Assembly: GCA_005239465.1 (NCBI GenBank)
Contig: SPAW01000054.1
Coordinates: 1-40,237 of the forward strand
Direction: 5' to 3'
Length of the DNA stretch: 40,237 bases
Source: Nitrospira sp.
Lineage (GTDB): Bacteria; Nitrospirota; Nitrospiria; Nitrospirales; Nitrospiraceae
Shown here: positions 26,626 through 37,545 of the stretch, one piece after another
Numbering within the stretch: the first letter of the stretch is position 1
Layout: every line of letters starts with the position of its first letter
Notes under the pieces: model-generated
What the model was told of the DNA's origin: nothing
The model's database searches: none
The model's input: only the letters and a program-made list of their open reading frames with translations
Made by a program: the position numbers and the translations under genes

Positions 26626-27756
26626 ATGACTGTGGTATCGACCGTTCCTGTCTCTCTTGGCGAGCGGAGCTATGACATATTGATCCAGGCTGGCCTCTTG
26701 GAAAGGCTTGGGGGGAGACTGAAGAAACTGGGGGTGAAGGGAAAAGTCGGGGTTGTGACTGATCGGCATGTGGCGCGGCATTATGCAAGAAACCTCCTGG
26801 GCACACTTAAGAGATGCGATCTTGAGGCCGTTCCTATCATTCTTGCTCCCGGTGAACAGTCCAAAACTCTGAAAACGATCGAGCACATTCTCGATGCATT
26901 AGCACGCCATCGGTTTGAGCGATCTTCTCTTCTTCTGGCTCTTGGGGGTGGCGTCGTTGGGGATCTGACAGGGTTTGCGGCGGCGATCTACCAACGCGGT
27001 ATTCCCTTCATCCAGATACCGACGACTCTTGTCGCTCAGGCGGATTCGAGTGTCGGGGGCAAGACAGGGGTCGATCATCGGCTCGGCAAGAATCTTATTG
27101 GTGCGTTTTATCAGCCAAGAGCGGTGTGGATTGATCCGTTGACCCTTCGCACATTGCCCATGCGTGAGTGGATCGCTGGACTTGCGGAAGTGATCAAGTA
27201 TGGCGTTATCGCTGATGAGCAGTTCTTTGCCTATCTCCAGCGGGAAATGTCTGGCTTGCTTAGACGGCAGCCTGACATAGTTGCAGCAGTGGTGAAGCGA
27301 TCCTGCGAGATCAAAGCCGAAGTGGTCACGTCTGATGAGCGAGAGTCCGATCGAAGGCGAATCCTCAATTATGGCCATACGATCGGGCATGCGCTTGAAG
27401 CGTTGGGCGGGTATGAATCTCTTATCCATGGGGAGGCCGTGGGGATTGGATTAGTTCAGGAAGCCGATCTTGCGTGTTCCCAGGGTATCTGTGATCGTAC
27501 CGTTGTCGCAAAGATACGAGATGTCGTGCAGGCAGCAGGGCTGAGCGACCGCATGCCTCCGTGGTCACCCGCTAAAGTATGGAAGGCCATGCTTCATGAC
27601 AAAAAGGTTTCGGGGGGGCAAGTCGTGGGTGTGTGGCCGGAACGCATTGGATATGTCCGAATGGCGCCTATAGACGAAAGGGTGTTTCATCGGTGGTATG
27701 CAGATTCGCGCTCCATGTCTGCCGGCAATAAGTCTTTTTGCAAGGCGTCTGTTTAG
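26626..27756 (+). CDS. aroB: 3-dehydroquinate synthase
   Basis: A 376-residue enzyme of the shikimate pathway that turns DAHP into 3-dehydroquinate using NAD and a metal ion. Conserved elements include PGEQSKTLKTIEHI, GGGVVGDLTGFAAAIYQRGI, PTTLVAQADSSVGGKTGVD, LAEVIKYGVI and the metal histidines in NYGHTIGHALE and IHGEAVGIG. The ATG at 26626 fits the family N-terminus; the frame remains open 36 codons upstream without family sequence. A ribosome binding site is not obvious. aroB next to the pil genes is common, often with aroK, but aroK is absent here. Confidence 0.95.
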   Translation: MTVVSTVPVSLGERSYDILIQAGLLERLGGRLKKLGVKGKVGVVTDRHVARHYARNLLGTLKRCDLEAVPIILAPGEQSKTLKTIEHILDALARHRFERSSLLLALGGGVVGDLTGFAAAIYQRGIPFIQIPTTLVAQADSSVGGKTGVDHRLGKNLIGAFYQPRAVWIDPLTLRTLPMREWIAGLAEVIKYGVIADEQFFAYLQREMSGLLRRQPDIVAAVVKRSCEIKAEVVTSDERESDRRRILNYGHTIGHALEALGGYESLIHGEAVGIGLVQEADLACSQGICDRTVVAKIRDVVQAAGLSDRMPPWSPAKVWKAMLHDKKVSGGQVVGVWPERIGYVRMAPIDERVFHRWYADSRSMSAGNKSFCKASV

Positions 27757-27788
27757 AGGGGGAAGTAGGGTCGAGTCGGACTGACAAC

Positions 27789-28015
27789 ATGGCAACCAAG
27801 CGGCGATCTCTAGCGCAAATCGAACAGGCGTTGGGTGGAAAAACGCGCGAGGTCGATCTGTTACATCGGATTTCTCATTCGATCAGCAATACGCTCGAAC
27901 TCGAAACCGTGCTCTAGCATATCGTCGAGATCGGGAAAGCCGACGTCTGCCTTCAGGGTGATGGCTGATTCAGGCTGGGTATTGTGGCGGTACCGAGCTG
28001 ACCGCATCTCTCTAG
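27789..28015 (+). pseudogene. Broken GAF-domain gene
   Basis: From the ATG at 27789, 43 codons read as the N-terminus of a GAF sensor: EQALGGKTREVDLLHRISHSI then SNTLELETVL and a TAG at 27918. Reading through the stop gives HIVEIGKADVCLQGDG and another stop, then a shifted frame gives DSGWVLWRYRADRI, which fits the GAF pattern of an acidic-aromatic-leucine strand. GAF domains in this position normally continue to 150 residues or more. At least two stops and a shift are present, so the gene is decayed. It lies between aroB and nadE. Confidence 0.65.
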
Positions 28016-28022
28016 GAGGTGT

Positions 28023-28051
28023 TTGATACCCCTTCCTTCGGATGCTATCCT
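28023..28051 (+). promoter_or_regulatory. Candidate promoter for nadE
   Basis: TTGATA (28023-28028, five of six at -35) and TATCCT (28046-28051, four of six at -10) are 17 bases apart, and a TG pair at 28043-28044 makes an extended -10. The predicted transcription start near 28058 lies 54 bases before the nadE ATG at 28112. This supports 28112 as the real start. Confidence 0.6.
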
Positions 28052-28111
28052 GGCGCCACATTTGGAGGTGGTCGAGTCCCTCCTAATGGCTTCCCATTGG
28101 CCAAGAGCACT

Positions 28112-29890
28112 ATGCGTACATTTCGAATTGCCATGGTGCAGATGAATCCGACGGTCGGGGATCTAGAGGGAAACGTCAGCCGGATCGCGGTCTGGCTGCG
28201 CGAGGCGAAGAAGGCCAAGGCCGACCTGGTCGCATTCCCTGAGCTGGCGATCACCGGCTATCCACCCGAAGACCTCCTGCTCAAACCGCAATTTGTGGAG
28301 GACAATCGGCGTGCGCTAGCCGAAGTGATTCGGGCTTGTCGTGGCCTCGTCGCAGTGGTGGGCTATGTGGGGCAGGGGGATCATGCCTATCATCGCTCGT
28401 CGCGACAATCGGTCGTTTCAGCCGGCCGGCACGAACTCTACAACGCTGCGGCCATGATTGCCGACCGGCGTCTGGTCGGCAGCTACAACAAATGGTATCT
28501 GCCGAATTACGGTGTGTTCGACGAAAGCCGATACTTTCATCCTGGGCGGAGACTCCCGTTGTTGGTGGTGAACGGGACGACGATCGGTGTGAACATCTGC
28601 GAGGATATTTGGCTTCCGGAAGGGCCGACCCGCGCGCAAGCAGCGGCAGGCGCGGAGGTGATCGTCAATATGAACGCCTCGCCGTTCCATGTCGGGAAAA
28701 GCCGTTCAAGGGAGCAGATGCTGGCGACCAGGGCGCGGGAAAACGGGGTTATCGTGACCTATACGAATACCGTCGGGGGGCAGGATGAACTCATCTTCGA
28801 CGGCAACAGCGTGATTCTCGATCAGGCCGGCGACCTGATCGCGCGCGGCCGCGCGTTTCAGGAAGATTTGCTCGTGGCCGATCTGAACGTCGAGGCGGTT
28901 GCGCGGGGACGTATGGCTCATGGACGAAAGAAGACTCTGAGTGGGAAAGCGGCAGCGGCCGTCGATCGTCTGGCCGTAAAGGCGCCGAAGGCAAAGATGA
29001 AACGGCCCAGACTCGTCCCGGCGCTGGTGGAGCCGCTGGGCGAGACCGAAGAGGTGTATCAGGCGCTGGTCTTGGGCGTGAAAGATTACGTCCGAAAAAA
29101 TGGGTTCAGGCGAGTCGTAATTGGACTGAGCGGCGGAGTGGATTCGGCACTGACCACCACGATTGCCGTGGACGCCCTAGGCCCGGAGAATGTGCTCGGA
29201 GTCTTCATGCCGTCCCCCTATACCTCACAAGAGAGCGGGGAAGATGTTGCCGAGTTAGTCCGTCGGCTCCGTATCGAATTGAAGACCGTGACCATTACGC
29301 CGACATTCGACTCCTATCGGAAGTCCTTGGCATCCTCGTTTGAAGGCAAACAGCCGGATACAACGGAGGAAAATCTGCAGGCCCGTATTCGCGGCAATAT
29401 CCTCATGGCCCTGTCGAATAAGTTCGGCCATCTGGTTTTGACGACGGGCAACAAGAGCGAGATGAGCGTCGGCTATGCCACACTGTATGGCGATATGGCC
29501 GGCGGCTTTGCCGTGATCAAGGACGTACCCAAAACGATGGTGTATGACTTGGCGCGGCTCCGAAACCTTCGCGGCACGTCCCCGGTGATTCCCAAACGAA
29601 TTTTAGATCGACCGCCGACCGCCGAGTTGAAACCCAACCAAAAGGACGAAGACTCGCTGCCGCCCTACGCCATGCTCGACCCCATTCTCCAGGCCTACGT
29701 GGAAGAAGACCGCTCGATCGAAGAGATCGTCGAAGCGGGGTTCGAACGCGCTACGGTGGTGCGTGTGATCACGATGGTGGATGGCAGCGAGTTTAAACGC
29801 CGTCAGGCGCCGATCGGCATCAAGATCACACATCGTGCGTTCGGGAAGGATCGCCGGATGCCCATCACGAACGGCTATCGAAATTTCTAG
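28112..29890 (+). CDS. nadE: Glutamine-dependent NAD+ synthetase
   Basis: A 592-residue two-domain enzyme that makes NAD+ from deamido-NAD+ using ammonia released from glutamine. The N-terminal nitrilase domain carries the catalytic triad: E in FPELAITGYPPEDLLL, K in NKWYLPNYGVFDE and C in VNICEDIW. The C-terminal synthetase domain shows the ATP pyrophosphatase P-loop GLSGGVDSALT (about residue 345) and TTGNKSEMSVGYATLYGDMAGG. The frame is open upstream to a GTG at 28019, but the candidate promoter and family length support 28112. The domain linker is rich in lysine and alanine. Confidence 0.95.
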   Translation: MRTFRIAMVQMNPTVGDLEGNVSRIAVWLREAKKAKADLVAFPELAITGYPPEDLLLKPQFVEDNRRALAEVIRACRGLVAVVGYVGQGDHAYHRSSRQSVVSAGRHELYNAAAMIADRRLVGSYNKWYLPNYGVFDESRYFHPGRRLPLLVVNGTTIGVNICEDIWLPEGPTRAQAAAGAEVIVNMNASPFHVGKSRSREQMLATRARENGVIVTYTNTVGGQDELIFDGNSVILDQAGDLIARGRAFQEDLLVADLNVEAVARGRMAHGRKKTLSGKAAAAVDRLAVKAPKAKMKRPRLVPALVEPLGETEEVYQALVLGVKDYVRKNGFRRVVIGLSGGVDSALTTTIAVDALGPENVLGVFMPSPYTSQESGEDVAELVRRLRIELKTVTITPTFDSYRKSLASSFEGKQPDTTEENLQARIRGNILMALSNKFGHLVLTTGNKSEMSVGYATLYGDMAGGFAVIKDVPKTMVYDLARLRNLRGTSPVIPKRILDRPPTAELKPNQKDEDSLPPYAMLDPILQAYVEEDRSIEEIVEAGFERATVVRVITMVDGSEFKRRQAPIGIKITHRAFGKDRRMPITNGYRNF

Positions 29891-30145
29891 CAGGTTGCTG
29901 AAAAATCCCGCCAGCGGCGAACTTGACACTCGTGAAGGGTATTTCGTATCTCATTTCAGATCAGACCCACCGAAGGGAAGAATGACGAGATACGAGCGAC
30001 GAGTTACGAACGACGAACGAAAGGGTGGTCTGCTCGAGAGCAGCCTACGGAGAAGGGTTCTCTTGTCCAAGGCCTGCCAGAATAGTTTGCCAGGTGCTTG
30101 CTAGAAGTCTGCGCTACTGCGGTTGACCCGGCTGAGTTGCAACGT
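29891..30145 (+). other. Non-coding stretch after nadE with repeats
   Basis: No credible gene. The first part (29891-29920) reads CAGGTTGCTGAAAAATCCCG and then CCAGCGGCG, which resembles from memory a dispersed intergenic element of Nitrospira genomes, but I cannot confirm that. It also contains an inverted repeat: CGTATCTC (29945-29952) and GAGATACG (29987-29994), and a run of five degenerate heptamers (29984-30018). Confidence 0.5.
29984..30018 (+). repeat. Five degenerate 7-base tandem repeats
   Basis: Read as GACGAGA, TACGAGC, GACGAGT, TACGAAC, GACGAAC, the units share the pattern [GT]ACGA. The period of 7 is clear, although the second half of each unit varies. The run lies in the non-coding stretch after nadE. 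No function is known to me. Confidence 0.6.
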
Positions 30146-30412
30146 TTACAGGGTTGTCTGCTGCGGTTTAGAAGGTGGTAGGGTTTTCTGATTTAGGCTG
30201 CCTTGCCTGGTGGCCTGATTGTCGGGTTGTATTCGGGTGAATTGCAGTTCCTTCCTGAGGGCTTCCAACTCAAAATCTTTCTTGATGACGAGATCTTTCA
30301 GCATGTGGATTTCCACATCGCGCTGAGCCAGGGTCTCTGTGGTGTGAGACGGGGCGTTGGATGCACCGGTCCCTGCTGGAAATTCACGAATCGGCGCGGC
30401 CGCGTGTTCCAT
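30146..30412 (-). CDS. Possible small coiled-coil protein, unknown
   Basis: An 88-residue candidate on the minus strand: starts MEHAAAPIREFPAGTGAS, then TTETLAQRDVEIHMLKDLVI and KKDFELEALRKELQFTRIQ, a typical charged helix with coiled-coil heptads, and a polar proline/threonine-rich tail. No family is recognised. A GGGA motif lies upstream at a suitable distance. The frame extends upstream in a GC-rich region that does not look coding. Gene status is uncertain; it may be a remnant. Confidence 0.35.
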   Translation of the reverse strand: MEHAAAPIREFPAGTGASNAPSHTTETLAQRDVEIHMLKDLVIKKDFELEALRKELQFTRIQPDNQATRQGSLNQKTLPPSKPQQTTL

Positions 30413-30690
30413 CCGTATCCCAATCGATCCGTCAGGCGGTCCGCATCCACCCCACCAGGGGAGCGACTGGAGCGGGTGTGGGGAGTGGCCCGCTGCCACG
30501 TCCCCAACGGGGCGACACTGACGCCCAGGGCCTGGGCCTGTACGTGAGAGGGGGCGTGGCTGTGCCGAATCCGCGTGCGGTGATGCATGGTGGTCCGTGC
30601 GTGGTCGTGCTCGGAAATGGCACCCTCCTGCGGGGGGAGCGCTCCGGCCCAGCGGAGCGATGGGGCATCGTCCGCATCCGTGTTCACAAG
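30413..30690. other. GC-rich stretch without recognisable gene
   Basis: This stretch is visibly richer in G and C than its surroundings. Open frames exist on both strands, but their translations are repetitive in R, P, G and H and match nothing I recognise. It lies directly upstream of the first amtB tail remnant, so it could be decayed transporter or foreign sequence. Confidence 0.4.
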
Positions 30691-30744
30691 TCCATGACAC
30701 TGGACTTGAACCTTAGTCAACATGAGGAGCATGCCTATTCGTAA
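30691..30744 (+). pseudogene. Tail of a decayed ammonium transporter (first copy)
   Basis: The sequence reads LDLNLSQHEEHAYS and a stop at 30742-30744. This matches the typical AmtB C-terminus GLDLSQHGERAY with one small disruption before LSQ. Nothing recognisable of the transporter precedes it. A second, longer amtB remnant starts 6 bases later, so the two were probably tandem copies. Confidence 0.6.
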
Positions 30745-30749
30745 GGCAC

Positions 30750-31319
30750 ATGGTGAGCAAAGAAGGGGGGAAGATGGCGATTGACCCGGAACGAAAGGAC
30801 ATTCGCAACAGCAGGCACCACGGAACGCTTGCGGTCGTTGGCCTGATCATCATGGTCGTGATGCTGGGAGCCCTAGCCCTGTTCACAGGGTCAGTCGCGA
30901 GAGCCCAAGACACCGCAGCCGCCGTTGCTCAAGCGGAAGGCTGATTCATCGGACCCTTCTCAGCGATCGTACTAGGCGCATTTGCAGTGGTTTTGTGCTA
31001 TTTCGGCGTTGTGTGGAAGGGGAGGATGGGCTATGATAACTCACTCGACGTCATGGGAATTCACCGCATGGGCGGCATGCTTGCGACGGGGTTGTTCGCC
31101 TCAAAGGCGGTCAATGCCGCTGGGGTTGAGGAGTTGTTCTTTGAGAATGCAGCGCAGTTCGCAGTTCAGCCATTATGGTAGCTGCGGTGGCACTGTTTTC
31201 CGTGGTCGGTACCTGGATCATTCTGAAGGTCGTTGATGCGATGGTGGAGTTACGGGTGTCGTCCGAAGATGAGGCGACCGGATTGGACCTCAGTCAGCAC
31301 AATGAGCGCGCATTCGTAA
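30750..31319 (+). pseudogene. amtB: Decayed ammonium transporter gene with large internal deletion
   Basis: Frame one (from 30750 or ATG 30774) encodes a signal-peptide-like start with VGLIIMVVMLGALALFTG and VARAQDTAAAVAQAEG, then a stop at 30942. Next, in another frame, come IVLGAFAVVLCYFGVVWKG, DNSLDVMGIHRMGGMLATGLF and AAQFAVQPLW with a stop at 31179, which is the C-terminal third of AmtB (the conserved D-SLDVFGVHGVGG region). A third frame from 31175 gives VSSEDEATGLDLSQHNERAF. The original stop seems to be TAA at 31317. About 280 central residues are missing. It lies directly before glnB, the usual amtB-glnB/glnK linkage. Confidence 0.85.
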
Positions 31320-31373
31320 ATGGGCATGACACATTTGACCGAACGATAATGCCAGCGACCCGTGCGACGATAA

Positions 31374-34441
<3,068 letters not shown>

Positions 34442-34491
34442 CGCAAGGGTATCGGCAGGTCATCGTGAAAGATCTCTGAAAGGAGGAGGGC

Positions 34492-35901
34492 ATGAACGTG
34501 CGTGAGGTGTTGGAGTTCGCCAAGAAAAAAAAGGTCCAGATGGTGGACCTGAAATTCGTGGATCTGCCGGGAATGTGGCAACATTTCACCATCCCTGTGA
34601 GCGAACTGACGGAGGAGTTGTTTAAGGACGGTTCCGGTCTGGATGGGTCATCCATTCGCGGATGGAAGGCCATCAACAACAGCGATATGCTCATGGTACC
34701 CGATCCCGCGACGGCCTGCATGGATCCCTTCACGGCGGTGCCGACACTCAGCCTGACCGGCAATGTGGTGGACCCGATTTCGCGTGAGAGTTATGAACGC
34801 GACCCGCGGTTTATCGCTCAGAAGGCTGAAAAGTATCTTCAGAGCACCAAGATCGGCGACAGTTCCTTCTGGGGGCCGGAGGCCGAATTTTTCATCTTCG
34901 ATCATGCCCGATACGATCAAACCAGCAACAGCGGCTACTACTTTATCGACTCGGAAGAAGGCGTGTGGAACATGGGGCAGGAAGGAATCAACCTGGGCGG
35001 CAAGATCCGCCACAAGCAAGGCTACTTCCCCGTGGCTCCCACTGATACGCAGCAGGACATCCGCGGCGAAATGGTCCTAGAGATGGAAAAGGCCGGCATT
35101 GTGGTCGAAAAGCACCATCATGAGACAGCGACGGCGGGTCAGGCCGAGATTGATATTCGGTTCGATTCGCTTCTGAAGACGGCGGACAAGTTGATGATGT
35201 ATAAGTACATCGTCAAGAATGTGGCTCGCCGCCACGGCAAGTCGGTGACGTTCATGCCGAAGCCGCTCTTCGGTGACGCTGGGTCCGGCATGCATACGCA
35301 CCAGAGCATCTGGAAAGATGGGAAGCCGTTGTTCGCCGGAAAGGAATACGCAGGAGTGTCTCAGATCTGCCTGTACTACATCGGCGGGATTCTGAAACAT
35401 GCTCCTGCCTTGGCGGCCTTTACGAATCCGACGACGAATTCGTATAAGCGGCTCACGCCGGGATTCGAAGCCCCGGTGTTGCTGGCCTATTCCAGCCGGA
35501 ACCGGTCTGCCGGTATCCGAATCCCGATGTATTCGCCGAGTCCGAAAGCCAAACGTATCGAAGTGCGGTTTCCCGATCCTGGCTGCAATCCATACTTGGC
35601 TTTTCCCGCGATGCTCATGGCGGGCCTCGATGGGATCCAAAATAAGATCAATCCGGGTGAGCCGGCCGAAAAAGACCTGTACGATCTCGATCCCAAAGAA
35701 GCCGCCACCATCAGGACTCTGCCAGGAAGTCTCGATGAAGCGATCAACAACTTAGAGAAGGACCATCAATTCCTCCTCATGGGAGAGGTGTTTACAGAGG
35801 ACCTGATCGAAACCTGGATCGGCTACAAGAGGACCAAGGAAATCGACCCAATGCGCCTTCGGCCGCATCCCTATGAGTTTTTCCTGTATTACGACGTATA
35901 G
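34492..35901 (+). CDS. glnA: Glutamine synthetase type I
   Basis: A 469-residue GSI-beta type enzyme that condenses ammonia and glutamate to glutamine with ATP. Active-site regions are intact: [14 protein letters not shown] after [46 protein letters not shown] and [13 protein letters not shown]. The adenylylation tyrosine in KDLYDLDP is residue 397, so control by GlnE is expected, and a GlnE-like C-terminus is present at the right edge. A very strong AAAGGAGGAGGG site precedes the ATG. It follows glnD by 50 bases. Confidence 0.98.
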   Translation: MNVREVLEFAKKKKVQMVDLKFVDLPGMWQHFTIPVSELTEELFKDGSGLDGSSIRGWKAINNSDMLMVPDPATACMDPFTAVPTLSLTGNVVDPISRESYERDPRFIAQKAEKYLQSTKIGDSSFWGPEAEFFIFDHARYDQTSNSGYYFIDSEEGVWNMGQEGINLGGKIRHKQGYFPVAPTDTQQDIRGEMVLEMEKAGIVVEKHHHETATAGQAEIDIRFDSLLKTADKLMMYKYIVKNVARRHGKSVTFMPKPLFGDAGSGMHTHQSIWKDGKPLFAGKEYAGVSQICLYYIGGILKHAPALAAFTNPTTNSYKRLTPGFEAPVLLAYSSRNRSAGIRIPMYSPSPKAKRIEVRFPDPGCNPYLAFPAMLMAGLDGIQNKINPGEPAEKDLYDLDPKEAATIRTLPGSLDEAINNLEKDHQFLLMGEVFTEDLIETWIGYKRTKEIDPMRLRPHPYEFFLYYDV

Positions 35902-35911
35902 CCTCTCATGT

Positions 35912-35939
35912 GCCGTCAACCATATGGGTTGACGACGGC
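35912..35939. terminator. Possible bidirectional terminator between glnA and a convergent gene
   Basis: GTCAACC and GGTTGAC form a 7-bp stem with a short loop, extended by an imperfect GCCGTC/GACGGC part. There is no clear T-run on either side, so it is only a weak terminator candidate. Position between converging genes fits. Confidence 0.3.
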
Positions 35940-35968
35940 GAGACGGTTGTAATCCGGTAGTCCCTGTA

Positions 35969-36628
35969 CTATTGCCCCATCTGCGGCGACTTGCGGTTGG
36001 CCGTGCCCTGTAAATCCATATCCAGCATGACGGGACTGTCGGGTTGCTTGGGATCAAGTCGGACCGGCATCCGGTCGACCATCAATTTGACCAAAGGGAC
36101 CGCGACGATGAGCGGGGCCTTGTCCGAGGGATTGGAATAGAGCGCAATCCGGATGTTCTTTGGCCGTTGACTAGGCGTGACTTGAGGGACGAGATCTCCC
36201 CCCATGAAACCCACCAGCAGCCCGCTTCCGTCGGCGAGTTTATGGATCTCATAGGCATTGGCGGCGGGCGACACCCGTTCCAACGCGAGATCCGGACTCT
36301 GTGTCACCAAGGCCATGCCCAGGAACTGCGGAGCGATGAAGCCAAAGCTCCCCGTCGGCGCTTGCGAGAAGCGGACCGTGCCGGTGTGAAGTTCGGCGAC
36401 TCCGTTCTTCGCTCGCATTTGCCGCCGCAACTCCGCTTCACTCCCCGCCGTCTCGATCGCGACAGCTGCCGGTGCGGCTTTCTGTAAGGGTAAGATCTCC
36501 GTCTTGCTTCCTGGTGCTGCATCGAGCGGGTTCGAGAGGAGGATCAAGACCATCATGGTAAGCAGGGAACCGGCGATGAAACAAGGAACAGGTATGGTGT
36601 GAGTCATACGTGAAAATGTCTCAAACAT
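35969..36628 (-). CDS. Secreted or membrane-anchored hypothetical protein
   Basis: A 219-residue protein of unknown family. Residues 1-36 form a signal peptide or membrane anchor (hydrophobic AGSLLTMMVLILLSNPLDA, possible cleavage after DAA). The rest is a soluble, alanine/proline-rich region with LRRQMRAKNGVAELHTGTVR, a glycine-rich GSGLLVGFMGGDLVPQV and a likely beta-rich C-terminus with PLIVAVPLVKLMVD. An AAGGAG site lies 11 bases before the ATG on the minus strand. It converges with glnA. No function can be given. Confidence 0.8.
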   Translation of the reverse strand: MFETFSRMTHTIPVPCFIAGSLLTMMVLILLSNPLDAAPGSKTEILPLQKAAPAAVAIETAGSEAELRRQMRAKNGVAELHTGTVRFSQAPTGSFGFIAPQFLGMALVTQSPDLALERVSPAANAYEIHKLADGSGLLVGFMGGDLVPQVTPSQRPKNIRIALYSNPSDKAPLIVAVPLVKLMVDRMPVRLDPKQPDSPVMLDMDLQGTANRKSPQMGQ

Positions 36629-36722
36629 GAGAGCTGGTTCTCCTTGTAAGGCGATTGCATTGATGCAGGATTGTATGAAGGTGGTTGTGGAAAATCAAAC
36701 CAGGGGAGCGAGAGGCGGGGCG

Positions 36723-36745
36723 CCGCGCGCCGTGAAACGGGGGTT
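36723..36745 (-). repeat. GC-rich boundary motif, copy 3
   Basis: On the minus strand it reads AACCCCCGTTTCACGG then CGCGCGG, and it starts at the stop codon of the toxin remnant. It shares the core CCCC-x2-TT-x-(C)GGCGCGC with two other copies at 37259-37293 and 37842-37874. Confidence 0.65.
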
Positions 36746-36997
36746 AGCGGATTAGCTTATCGTATTCTGCGTGGGTGCCGATCCAGAACCAGCCAATACC
36801 GTCCGATGCATCCACTCCCACCGCTCGGTAATGAAGTCCCACGCGAGCGGACCAGAAACGGCCCACATTTTTGAAATGCAATGAAGGATGGTGCGGGCTG
36901 CCTTCAGGAGTTCGAATGCTTTGTCAGCTTGTTCACGAATCGGAGCGGGAAGAGCGTTGTAGCAGGTCCAGAACTCTGGGGAAGCGTGATGAATCAG
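36744..36997 (-). pseudogene. RelE/ParE-like toxin, start codon lost and frame shifted
   Basis: The minus strand reads IHHASPEFWTCYNALPAPI and REQADKAFELLKA in one frame, then PHHPSLHFKNVGRFWSAR, VGLHYRAVGVDASDGIGW and FWIGTHAEYDKLIR in the next, ending at TAA (36744-36746). The join at about 36895-36901 lacks one base; a restored KADPHHPSLHF is the family's usual sequence. The expected overlapping start ATGA is CTGA here (36995-36997), so the normal start codon is also missing. The rebuilt product would be 84 residues, the size of RelE/HigB-like mRNA interferases. Two independent defects argue for a dead toxin. Confidence 0.8.
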
Positions 36998-37194
36998 AGC
37001 TTCCTCGACTGGCCGGAGGTGTGAGCACGAAGAGCCTTGTCAGCCAATGCATCGAGCTTGCCGGCCTTCACATCAGCCTCGAACTGATGGTCCCAAGCCT
37101 CGGCGTCAAACGCGGCATACCAGGAGCGAAACGCCGCAAGCTCTGCGGGGGAAAGATTCTCAATCTGTTGTTCAATCGCTTCGACTTTGCTCAT
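36994..37194 (-). CDS. Antitoxin-like protein of a RelE/ParE module
   Basis: A 66-residue protein: MSKVEAIEQQIENLSPAELA, FRSWYAAFDAEAWDHQFEAD, then VKAGKLDALADKALRAH. This is a common small antitoxin type found just before RelE/ParE-like toxins; the C-terminal half would wrap the toxin. It has an AAGGTG site and its own strong promoter (37213-37241). The gene is intact while its toxin partner is broken, so it may now be an orphan or protect against a related toxin elsewhere. Confidence 0.82.
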   Translation of the reverse strand: MSKVEAIEQQIENLSPAELAAFRSWYAAFDAEAWDHQFEADVKAGKLDALADKALRAHTSGQSRKL

Positions 37195-37212
37195 AACATC
37201 ACCTTGCTGCCA

Positions 37213-37241
37213 AGTATACCAGCCTCGGGAGCGGGTGTCAG
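37213..37241 (-). promoter_or_regulatory. Strong promoter of the antitoxin gene
   Basis: On the minus strand CTGACA (37241-37236) and TATACT (37218-37213) are separated by 17 bases; each matches five of six positions, and TGG before the -10 box adds an extended element. The predicted start is about 12 bases before the antitoxin ATG. Toxin-antitoxin operons are often autoregulated at such sites; no clear operator palindrome was seen. Confidence 0.75.
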
Positions 37242-37258
37242 CCAGGTCAAAATAAAAC

Positions 37259-37293
37259 TCCGCGCGCCGCGAATTGGGGTTTCGACAGTTTCT
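37259..37293 (-). repeat. GC-rich boundary motif, copy 2
   Basis: On the minus strand it reads GAAACTGTCGAAACCCC then AATTCGCGGCGCGCGGAG. It begins 5 bases after the stop of the gene at 37299-37535 and lies before the antitoxin promoter, so it separates the two modules. Copy 1 matches it nearly over its full length. Confidence 0.7.
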
Positions 37294-37298
37294 TCGCG

Positions 37299-37535
37299 TT
37301 ATGCAGCCTTCAGGATGGCTCTACGGAGAGATTGAGGAACTGTAATAGGCAGGAACAGGCTTTTGGGGTAGAGATAATCCTCCCCCGATTCGTCGATCAC
37401 TCGAACCTGACCGTGCTTGAGGGCCATTGTATCGGGAAGCGCCACATAAATCTTTCGTTTTTCGAGAGACACCGTGTACCTTTTGTTGTCTACACAGATC
37501 AGAAATCGAAAGACAGCGCGCTTTGGTTTTTGCAT
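37299..37535 (-). CDS. Conserved small hypothetical protein with DESGEDYLYP motif
   Basis: A 78-residue protein: FLICVDNKRYTVSLEKRKIY, then VALPDTMALKHGQVRVIDES and GEDYLYPKSLFLPI. I recognise the VIDESGEDYLYP ending as a widespread bacterial hypothetical family that often follows a gene like the one at 37546-37776. It lies 10 bases after that gene, so the two are one operon. A toxin-antitoxin or stress role is a guess from size and context only. Confidence 0.75.
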   Translation of the reverse strand: MQKPKRAVFRFLICVDNKRYTVSLEKRKIYVALPDTMALKHGQVRVIDESGEDYLYPKSLFLPITVPQSLRRAILKAA

Positions 37536-37545
37536 CGTGACGACC

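Noticed and set aside
28019-28111. Upstream extension of nadE
   Set aside because: The extra 31 residues contain the candidate promoter and no nitrilase sequence.
30203-30547. Plus-strand open frame of 114 codons
   Set aside because: Its translation has no family pattern and it overlaps the more plausible minus-strand coiled-coil candidate.
30361-30744. Plus-strand open frame of 127 codons ending in the amtB tail
   Set aside because: Only the last 15 codons resemble a protein family; the rest is low-quality arginine- and glycine-rich translation of GC-rich DNA.
34442-34491. Sigma-54 or sigma-70 promoter before glnA
   Set aside because: No acceptable -24/-12 or -35/-10 pair was seen; glnA is probably read from upstream.
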